Positions 6,967 through 12,167 of a stretch of 12,167 nt of DNA are shown here, piece after piece. The DNA is from DATIRA01 sp964553405 (GTDB taxonomy: Bacteria; Pseudomonadota; Gammaproteobacteria; Steroidobacterales; Steroidobacteraceae): positions 1 through 12,167 of the forward strand of contig CAZKLS010000085.1 of the NCBI GenBank assembly GCA_964553405.1, given 5' to 3'. Numbering within the stretch: position 1 is the first letter of the stretch; every line of letters starts with the position of its first letter. The notes beneath the pieces were generated by a model. That model was not told where the DNA came from. It saw nothing but the letters and a program-made list of their open reading frames with translations, and did no database searches. The position numbers were made by a program, and so were the translations under genes.

Positions 6967-9096
6967 TCAGACCTTGCCGAACCGCTCACCATCGCCGACC
7001 CAGCGGCGCTGTAATGCGGCTATGTTCGCCGCTGGGCCGCCGAGCATCAAATCCGCGGCACGCTGAACGGCCGGCAGCAGGTCCGCATCCCGGACGAGGT
7101 CGGCCACTTTGAGTTGCATCAGGCCGGTCTGGCGGGTTCCCAGCAGTTCGCCGGGACCGCGCAGCTCGAGGTCCCGCCGGGCGACCTCGAAGCCGTCGCT
7201 GGTCTCGCGCAGCACCGCGAGGCGCTCGCGCGCCAGTTCGCTCAGCGGGGGGCTGTAGAGCAGTACGCAGCTGCTTTCGACGGAGCCGCGGCCGACGCGT
7301 CCGCGCAGCTGGTGCAGCTGGGCGAGCCCCATGCGCTCGGAGTTCTCGATGATCATCAGGCTGGCATTCGGCACGTCGACGCCCACCTCGATCACGGTCG
7401 TCGCGACCAGCAGGTCCAGGCGGCCCTGCTTGAACGCAGTCATTACTGTCTCCTTGCGGCGGCCGGCCATGCGTCCGTGGACCAGGCCGATGCGCAGGTC
7501 CGGCAGCGCCGCGGCCAGCGCCGCCGCCGTCTCCTCGGCAGCCTGGTGGCGGAGCACTTCCGATTCATCCACGAGCGGACAGACCCAATAGGCCTGCCGG
7601 CCCGCGCGGCACGCCGCTTCGACCCGGGCGACGACCTCGTGGCGCCGCGTCTCCGGCAGCGCGACCGTGCGAACCGGCGTTCGGCCCGGCGGCAGCTCGT
7701 CGATGACCGAGACGTCGAGGTCCGCGTAGGCGGTCATTGCCAGGGTCCGCGGTATCGGCGTCGCGGTCATCACCAGCTGGTGTGGACAACGGCCCTCCGT
7801 CCGGCCTTTTTCGCGGAGCTCGAGCCGCTGGTGCACGCCGAAGCGATGTTGCTCGTCGACGACAATCATGCCGAGCCGGTCGAATTTCACCTCCTGCTGG
7901 AACAGCGCGTGAGTCCCGACCGCCACCTGTATCGCGCCGCTGGCGAGATCCGCGGTCAGCGCTCGGCGCGTCCGCACCGGCTGCCTCCCGGTGAGCAACG
8001 CGACCCGAACGCCGAGCGGTTCGAGCCAGCCGACGAAGCCTCTGGCGTGCTGCTCCGCCAGCAGCTCGGTCGGGGCCATCACCGCGGCCTGCAGTCCGTT
8101 CTCGACCGCGCGCAGTGCGGCGAGCGCGGCGACGACCGTCTTGCCGGATCCGACGTCACCCTGGACGAGCCGCATCATGGGCTGCCCTCTTGCGAGGTCC
8201 GTCTCGATCTCCTTCCACGCCCGCGCCTGTGCCCGCGTCAGCTCGAACGGCAGGCTCGCGAGGCAGCGGGCGACGAGGTCGCCGGCGACGGGCAGGGGCC
8301 AGCTCAGCTCCTGATCGGCCGCCTGGCGCAGCTGGCGAAGACTGACCTGGTGCGCGAGCAGCTCCTCGAACGCCAGCCGCCGCTGTGCCGGATGCCGGCC
8401 CGAATTGAGCAATTCGATGTCCGCGTCCGGTGGCGGCCGGTGCGCGTATCGAAGCGCCGCTTCGAGTGACGGGAGGTCGCCGTGCTGCAGCGATTCGGCC
8501 GGCACGCACTCGAGCAGGGATCCCGGGCCGAGCTGCTGCAGCGCGAGGTCTGACAGCATGCGCAGCCGGCCCTGCTGCACCCCCTCTGTCGCCGGATAGA
8601 CCGGCGTGAGCGTCTCGGGTCCCGAGGTTGTGTCGGCGCTGCCCGTCCTCCGGTACTCGGGATGGACCATCTCGAGTCCGGACGGGCCCAGCCTGACTTC
8701 GCCGAAGCATCGCAGCCGTGCCCCGCGGACGAGGGCGGCCTGCTGGGCTGCCGAAAAATGGAAGAACCGCAGCGTCAGGAAGCCGGACCCGTCCGCCAGC
8801 CTGCAGAGCAGTGCCCGTCGACGGCGGAAAACGACCTCGGCGAGTTGTATTTCACCCTCGATGACCGCCCGCCGGCCGGGTCGCAGGCCACCGATCGGTA
8901 CGACCCGCGTGCGGTCCTCGTAGCGCAATGGCAGGTGAAACAGCACGTCCTGGACCGTATGCAGGCCGATCCGTGCGAGCTTCGCTGCAAGTGCCGGGCC
9001 CACGCCGCGCAGCGTCGCGACGGGCGTGCCGGCGACGCCGGCCTCGCGGCTCCCGCCGCCTGCGGCACTCCGGGGCGGGTGCTGGTCGTCCGTCAC
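6967..9096 (-). CDS. recG: ATP-dependent DNA helicase RecG
   Basis: Superfamily 2 double-stranded DNA translocase that remodels stalled replication forks, D-loops, R-loops and Holliday junctions. The protein is 709 residues (E. coli 693). The N-terminal wedge/OB region starts at VATLRGVGPALAAKLARIGLHTVQDVLFHLPLRYEDRT (26-63). The motor has Walker A GDVGSGKT (313-320), APTELLAEQH (341-350), motif II DEQH (414-417), TATPIPRT (444-451), VATTVIEVGVDVPNA (564-578) and QLHQLRGRVGRG (593-604). A C-terminal LRGPGELLGTRQTG segment (645-658) belongs to the translocation region. The start is GTG at 9094-9096, chosen for GGAG with 7-base spacing; it gives about 20 residues more than E. coli at the N-terminus. 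It lies 15 bases downstream of ridA and 20 bases upstream of ubiA, consistent with cotranscription. Confidence 0.97.
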   Translation of the reverse strand: MTDDQHPPRSAAGGGSREAGVAGTPVATLRGVGPALAAKLARIGLHTVQDVLFHLPLRYEDRTRVVPIGGLRPGRRAVIEGEIQLAEVVFRRRRALLCRLADGSGFLTLRFFHFSAAQQAALVRGARLRCFGEVRLGPSGLEMVHPEYRRTGSADTTSGPETLTPVYPATEGVQQGRLRMLSDLALQQLGPGSLLECVPAESLQHGDLPSLEAALRYAHRPPPDADIELLNSGRHPAQRRLAFEELLAHQVSLRQLRQAADQELSWPLPVAGDLVARCLASLPFELTRAQARAWKEIETDLARGQPMMRLVQGDVGSGKTVVAALAALRAVENGLQAAVMAPTELLAEQHARGFVGWLEPLGVRVALLTGRQPVRTRRALTADLASGAIQVAVGTHALFQQEVKFDRLGMIVVDEQHRFGVHQRLELREKGRTEGRCPHQLVMTATPIPRTLAMTAYADLDVSVIDELPPGRTPVRTVALPETRRHEVVARVEAACRAGRQAYWVCPLVDESEVLRHQAAEETAAALAAALPDLRIGLVHGRMAGRRKETVMTAFKQGRLDLLVATTVIEVGVDVPNASLMIIENSERMGLAQLHQLRGRVGRGSVESSCVLLYSPPLSELARERLAVLRETSDGFEVARRDLELRGPGELLGTRQTGLMQLKVADLVRDADLLPAVQRAADLMLGGPAANIAALQRRWVGDGERFGKV

Positions 9097-9111
9097 CCGC
9101 GCGCTCCGGAG

Positions 9112-9492
9112 TCAGAGCTCCAGCACGCCGTCCATTTCCACTGCCGCGCCGCGCGGCAACGCGGCGACGCCGACGGCTGCCCGTGCCGGATAGGGCTCCG
9201 AGAAGTACTCGGCCATGACCTGGTTCACGAGCTGGAAGTGGCCGAGGTCCGTCAGGTAGACGTTGAGCTTCACCACCGAATCGAGATCGCCGCCCGCCGC
9301 GAGGGCCACGGCCCGAAGGTTGTCGAACACGCGCCTGACCTGCGCCTCCATGTCCCCGCCCACCAGCTGCCCGGAGGCCGGGTCCAGCGGTATCTGACCC
9401 GAGAGATAGACCGTGCTGCCGCTGCGGACGGCCTGCGAGTAGGTGCCGATGGCTTTCGGCGCGTCGGGAGTGGCGATGGGCGTGCGGGACAC
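9112..9492 (-). CDS. ridA: RidA family enamine/imine deaminase
   Basis: Small trimeric YjgF/YER057c/UK114 protein. Family members hydrolyse reactive enamine and imine intermediates such as 2-aminoacrylate produced by PLP enzymes, protecting other enzymes from damage. The protein is 126 residues, usual for the family. Visible features are KAIGTYSQAV (13-22), VYLSGQIPLDP (28-38), VFDNLRAVALAAGGDLDSVVKLNVYLTD (55-82), PYPARAAVGVAALPRGAAVEMD (100-121) with the substrate-carboxylate Arg104, and Glu119 in the usual active-site position. The start is GTG at 9490-9492 with GGAG 7 bases upstream. It sits between spoT and recG, an arrangement like that in pseudomonads, where E. coli has trmH. A long inverted repeat separates it from spoT. 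Which Rid subgroup it belongs to is not fully certain, but the conserved Arg supports true RidA. Confidence 0.93.
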   Translation of the reverse strand: MSRTPIATPDAPKAIGTYSQAVRSGSTVYLSGQIPLDPASGQLVGGDMEAQVRRVFDNLRAVALAAGGDLDSVVKLNVYLTDLGHFQLVNQVMAEYFSEPYPARAAVGVAALPRGAAVEMDGVLEL

Positions 9493-9541
9493 GGGGGAAC
9501 TCCGGGAGGGATAGGGATGGATGCAGAAGGATAGTCAATTC

Positions 9542-9657
9542 GGAAGCGGTTAGTGACTAGCGGGTAGCGGATGGTTGTCGATCCTCTGGCAAGGAAGCCG
9601 GTGGGCTGGTGCGGAGTCGCGCTGCGATCCGCTAACCGCTAGTTACTAACCGCTTCC
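9542..9657. repeat. 116-bp inverted-repeat element (31-bp arms) between spoT and ridA
   Basis: The left arm 9542-9572 and right arm 9627-9657 are inverted copies matching at 29 of 31 positions, around a 54-bp centre. Within each arm a 9-mer is repeated at a 14-bp step: CTAACCGCT at 9632-9640 and 9646-9654 in the right arm, and AGCGGTTAG (9545-9553) with AGCGGGTAG (9559-9567) in the left. The arms look less GC-rich than the flanking coding sequence. The right arm ends one base from the spoT stop codon (9659-9661), so spoT mRNA could form a very long hairpin just after translation ends. It could be a MITE- or REP-like repeat, a terminator-like or mRNA-stabilising hairpin, or a protein-binding array. 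No coding potential was seen in it. Confidence 0.8.
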
Positions 9658-9658
9658 C

Positions 9659-11812
9659 TCACGCCAGCGTCCGGTTCACCTTCAGCACTTCCGGCATGGC
9701 CCTGACCGCCTTCATCACGCTGGCCAGCTGGCGCCGGTCGCGGACCAGCAGTTCGAAAACGAGCGTCGAGGTGTCGCTGTCCCGCTCGAGCAGCGAGACG
9801 CGATCGATGTTGGTCTGGGTGCCGGAAATGGCAGCCGCGACCTGCGCCAGCACGCCCATCCGGTTGGTGACGTCGATGCGGATCTCGACATGGAACAGCC
9901 GGTCGATGCCTGACTGCCAGGTGACCGGCAGCCATTTCTCCGGATGCTTGCGGAAGGACGCCAGGTTGCCGCAGCACTCGCGGTGGATCACCACGCCGCG
10001 ACCACTCGAGAGGCTCGCGAGGATCGGATCCTTCGGGATCGGGAAACAGCAGCGGGCATAGTTGACCACCAGGCCCTCGGTACCGGCGATGGCCAGCGGT
10101 CCCGACGAGCCTTCGACGGTCTCCTCCGGCTGTTCCGGCAGCAGGCGCCGCGCCACGAGCGGTGCCATGCGCTCGCCGAGACCGACCCGCTCGAACAGGT
10201 CGTCCCGTTCCTTGAGCCCGAGGTCCTGCACCACGCCGTCGAGCGTCTCGCCCGGGATCTTGCGCAGGCTCAGCGAGAATTCCTCCAGCGCCTGGTTGAG
10301 CAGGCGCCGGCCGAGATCCACGGCCTCGCTGCGCTTCAGGTTCTTCAGGTACTGGCGGATCGCCGCGCGCGCCTTGGCGGTGACCACGAAATTGACCCAG
10401 CTCGGGTTGGGCGTCGCGCCCTTCGCGGTGATGATCTCGACGGTCTGGCCGTTGCGCAGCGGCGTGCGCAGCGGCACGAGCCGGCGATCCACCTTGGCCG
10501 CCACGCAGCGGTCGCCCACGCCGGTATGCACCGCGTAGGCGAAATCCACGCAGGTCGCGCCCCGCGGCAGCCGCCGTATGTCGCCCTTCGGCGTGAACAC
10601 GTACACCTTGTCCGGGAACAGGTCGACCTTGACGCTCTCGAGGAACTCCTCCGAGTTGCCGCCCTGCTGGATCTCGATCAGTTGTTGCAGCCACTTGCGC
10701 GCGTCGTCGCTCTGCGAGCGCGAGCTGCCGTCGCCGCTCTTGTACTGCCAGTGAGCGGCGATGCCGGACTCGGCGACCGAGTGCATTTCCGCGGTGCGGA
10801 TCTGCACTTCGATCGGCGTGCCGTTCGGGCCGAACAGCGTCGTATGCAGCGACTGGTAGCCGTTGACGCGCGGGATCGCGATGTAGTCCTTGAAGCGCCC
10901 CGGCATCGGCTTGTACACGCCGTGCACGACGCCGATCGTCCGGTAGCAGGTGTCCGCGCTGTCGACGACAATGCGGAAGCCGTACACGTCCACGATCTCG
11001 TTCAGCGACACCTTCTTGCGGCGCATCTTCTGGTAGATGCTGTAGACGTCCTTCTCCCGCCCTTCGACCGAGCCTTCGATGCCGGCCTTCTCCAGCGCGG
11101 TCCGCAGCGAAGCGGCGATCCGTCCGACGAACTGCTTCTGGTTCCCCTTGGCCTGCCGGACCGCGGCCTCGATGACCTTGCAGCGCCTCGGGTACAGCGC
11201 GCGGAAACCGAGATCCTCGAGTTCCCGCTTGATCGCGTACATGCCGAGCCGGTTCGCGATCGGCGCGTAGATCTCCAGTGTTTCCCTGGCGATCGCGCGG
11301 CGCTTCGCCGGCGGCATCGCGCCCAGCGTGCGCATGTTGTGCGTGCGGTCGGCCAGCTTGACCATGATGACGCGTATGTCCCGCACCATCGCCAGCAGCA
11401 TCTTGCGGAAGCTCTCGGCTTGCGCCTCGGCACGGCTCTTGAACTGGATCTGGTCGAGCTTGCTGACGCCGTCCACGAGTTCGGCCACTTCGGCACCGAA
11501 GCGCCCGGTGATCTCGTCCTTCGCGGTCGTGGTGTCCTCCATCACGTCGTGGAGGATCGCGGCGATCAGTGTCTGCGAATCGAGCCGGAGGTCCGCGAGC
11601 AGGCCGGCGACTGCGACCGGGTGCGTGATGTAGGGCTCGCCGGAACGGCGACGCTGCCCTTTGTGGGCCTCGTGCGCGAACTCATAGGCTTCCTCGACCC
11701 GCTCGATCTCCTGGGCGGGGAGGTAGGTCTCGAGTTTCGCGATCAGCTGGCTGATGCCGATGGACCGTCTTCCGTATGGCAGCAGGCTGCGCAGGGAAGA
11801 CGTGACGTCCAT
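9659..11812 (-). CDS. spoT: Bifunctional (p)ppGpp synthetase/hydrolase SpoT
   Basis: Controls the stringent-response alarmone by hydrolysing and making (p)ppGpp. The protein is 717 residues (E. coli SpoT 702). The HD hydrolase domain has THP (63-65), ILHDVMEDTTT (86-96; His88-Asp89) and KLADRTHNMRTL (152-163), so it looks intact. The synthetase domain has VYGFRIVV (276-283), GRFKDYIAIPRVNGYQSLHT (305-324) and IEVQIRTAEMHSVAESGIAAHW (334-355), with the catalytic Glu at 335. The RFKD signature (306-309) is the basic version found in bifunctional enzymes, unlike the acidic one of RelA. A TGS domain (about 394-460), a Cys-rich segment NYARCCFPIP (584-593) through HRECC (610-614), and a C-terminal ACT domain (about 640-717) follow. 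The ATG at 11810-11812 lies 22 bases after rpoZ with a poor Shine-Dalgarno. rpoZ-spoT linkage is conserved in gammaproteobacteria. It is followed at once by the inverted-repeat element. Confidence 0.96.
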   Translation of the reverse strand: MDVTSSLRSLLPYGRRSIGISQLIAKLETYLPAQEIERVEEAYEFAHEAHKGQRRRSGEPYITHPVAVAGLLADLRLDSQTLIAAILHDVMEDTTTAKDEITGRFGAEVAELVDGVSKLDQIQFKSRAEAQAESFRKMLLAMVRDIRVIMVKLADRTHNMRTLGAMPPAKRRAIARETLEIYAPIANRLGMYAIKRELEDLGFRALYPRRCKVIEAAVRQAKGNQKQFVGRIAASLRTALEKAGIEGSVEGREKDVYSIYQKMRRKKVSLNEIVDVYGFRIVVDSADTCYRTIGVVHGVYKPMPGRFKDYIAIPRVNGYQSLHTTLFGPNGTPIEVQIRTAEMHSVAESGIAAHWQYKSGDGSSRSQSDDARKWLQQLIEIQQGGNSEEFLESVKVDLFPDKVYVFTPKGDIRRLPRGATCVDFAYAVHTGVGDRCVAAKVDRRLVPLRTPLRNGQTVEIITAKGATPNPSWVNFVVTAKARAAIRQYLKNLKRSEAVDLGRRLLNQALEEFSLSLRKIPGETLDGVVQDLGLKERDDLFERVGLGERMAPLVARRLLPEQPEETVEGSSGPLAIAGTEGLVVNYARCCFPIPKDPILASLSSGRGVVIHRECCGNLASFRKHPEKWLPVTWQSGIDRLFHVEIRIDVTNRMGVLAQVAAAISGTQTNIDRVSLLERDSDTSTLVFELLVRDRRQLASVMKAVRAMPEVLKVNRTLA

Positions 11813-11834
11813 GGCTCAGGCCGTGGGCCGGGAA

Positions 11835-12113
11835 TCAGTCTCCCAGACCGATCTGCGGCGCCCGGAGCTCGCCCATGAACTCAGGCTCGGGCAGCAGCTC
11901 CTGCGGCGGGCGATCCGGCTCCTCGAGGATCTCGAGGCCCACATGGCCCGCCGCCACTTCCCGCAGAGCCAGCACGGTCGGCTTGTCGTTCTCCCAGTCC
12001 AGCGTCGCTTCGGCGCCATTCGCCAGCCGGCGGGCGCGCTTGGCGGCCACCAGCACGAGCTGGAACAGGTTCGGTACGTTCTGCAGGCAGTCTTCGACGG
12101 TAATTCGGGCCAT
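11835..12113 (-). CDS. rpoZ: RNA polymerase omega subunit RpoZ
   Basis: Smallest RNA polymerase core subunit, which helps fold and hold beta-prime; in E. coli it also forms part of one ppGpp-binding site. The protein is 92 residues (E. coli 91). Its start MARITVEDCL, the central FQLVLVAAKRARRLANG (17-33) and ENDKPTVLALREVAAG (41-56) match the family closely. The C-terminal tail after residue 60 is Pro/Glu-rich and unlike the E. coli tail, a region known to vary. The ATG is at 12111-12113 with no strong Shine-Dalgarno. It is the first complete gene of the rpoZ-spoT unit. gmk is commonly just upstream in related genomes and would lie beyond the right edge. Confidence 0.96.
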   Translation of the reverse strand: MARITVEDCLQNVPNLFQLVLVAAKRARRLANGAEATLDWENDKPTVLALREVAAGHVGLEILEEPDRPPQELLPEPEFMGELRAPQIGLGD

Positions 12114-12148
12114 TTGCGGTCTGGTGAATCAGAGGGACAAGGGGCGTG

Positions 12149-12157
12149 AGCATACCA
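12149..12157 (-). promoter_or_regulatory. Candidate extended -10 promoter for rpoZ-spoT
   Basis: The minus strand upstream of rpoZ reads TG-G-TATGCT (12157-12149), an extended -10 (TGn plus a 4/6 match to TATAAT), 35 bases before the rpoZ ATG. Any -35 would fall at or beyond the window edge and cannot be judged. The 54 bases from 12114 to 12167 contain no other recognisable feature. Confidence 0.35.
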
Positions 12158-12167
12158 CAGGGGTCGC

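Noticed and set aside
7114..8469. 451-codon plus-strand open frame opposite recG.
   Set aside because: It is a shadow of recG codons with no recognised motif and no plausible context.
9508..9538. Promoter for ridA (TTGACT at 9538-9533 on the minus strand with a TATCCC-like -10).
   Set aside because: The spacing would be 18-19 bases with a poor -10, and the transcription start would fall in the ridA Shine-Dalgarno, leaving almost no leader.
9944..11878. 644-codon plus-strand open frame opposite spoT.
   Set aside because: It is antisense to a clear spoT gene, and its Leu/Arg/His-rich composition with no family motif is typical of antisense frames in high-GC DNA.
1..12167. Defence island, toxin-antitoxin pair, retron, CRISPR or prophage.
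   Set aside because: All gene-sized spaces are filled by recognisable housekeeping genes. No direct-repeat array, reverse transcriptase, nuclease cassette or integrase was seen on either strand.

Overview
The window comes from a GC-rich chromosome that is very probably gammaproteobacterial. Two conserved gene neighbourhoods support this: a bioB-bioF-bioH-bioC biotin operon divergent from comF, and an rpoZ-spoT-ridA-recG-ubiA block. Both resemble what is known from pseudomonads and relatives, and the protein families read like E. coli or Pseudomonas housekeeping proteins. No clear transposase, integrase, phage gene, CRISPR array, tRNA or rRNA was seen. Genes are densely packed and codon use looks uniform.

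Positions 1-3862 (minus strand) hold the biotin genes in transcription order bioB, bioF, bioH, bioC. bioF/bioH and bioH/bioC each overlap by 4 bases. bioC runs off the left edge. BioC and BioH build the methyl-masked pimeloyl chain on ACP and release pimeloyl-ACP; BioF and BioB carry out the first and last steps of ring assembly. Between bioB and the divergent comF lies a perfect 9-bp inverted repeat with a 15-bp spacer that matches the BirA operator pattern. One arm overlaps a good -35 for bioB (TTGACA-N17-AATACT); the other arm lies in the first codons of comF. This predicts biotin-responsive repression of the operon.

Positions 3981-5991 (plus strand) hold comF (zinc-ribbon phosphoribosyltransferase-like protein) and nhaA (Na+/H+ antiporter). 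nhaA converges on ubiA across a 40-bp gap.

Positions 6032-12113 (minus strand) hold, in transcription order, rpoZ, spoT, ridA, recG and ubiA: RNA polymerase omega, the (p)ppGpp synthetase/hydrolase, an enamine/imine deaminase, the branched-DNA helicase and the ubiquinone prenyltransferase. The one anomalous stretch is the 166-bp gap between spoT and ridA. It is mostly a 116-bp element with 31-bp inverted arms (2 mismatches), each arm containing a duplicated 9-mer. It begins one base after the spoT stop codon and looks like a small mobile-type or REP-like repeat, or a long hairpin.

Overall this is ordinary core-genome content. I see no new multi-gene system. The items most worth checking are the BirA operator/promoter overlap and the spoT-ridA inverted repeat.
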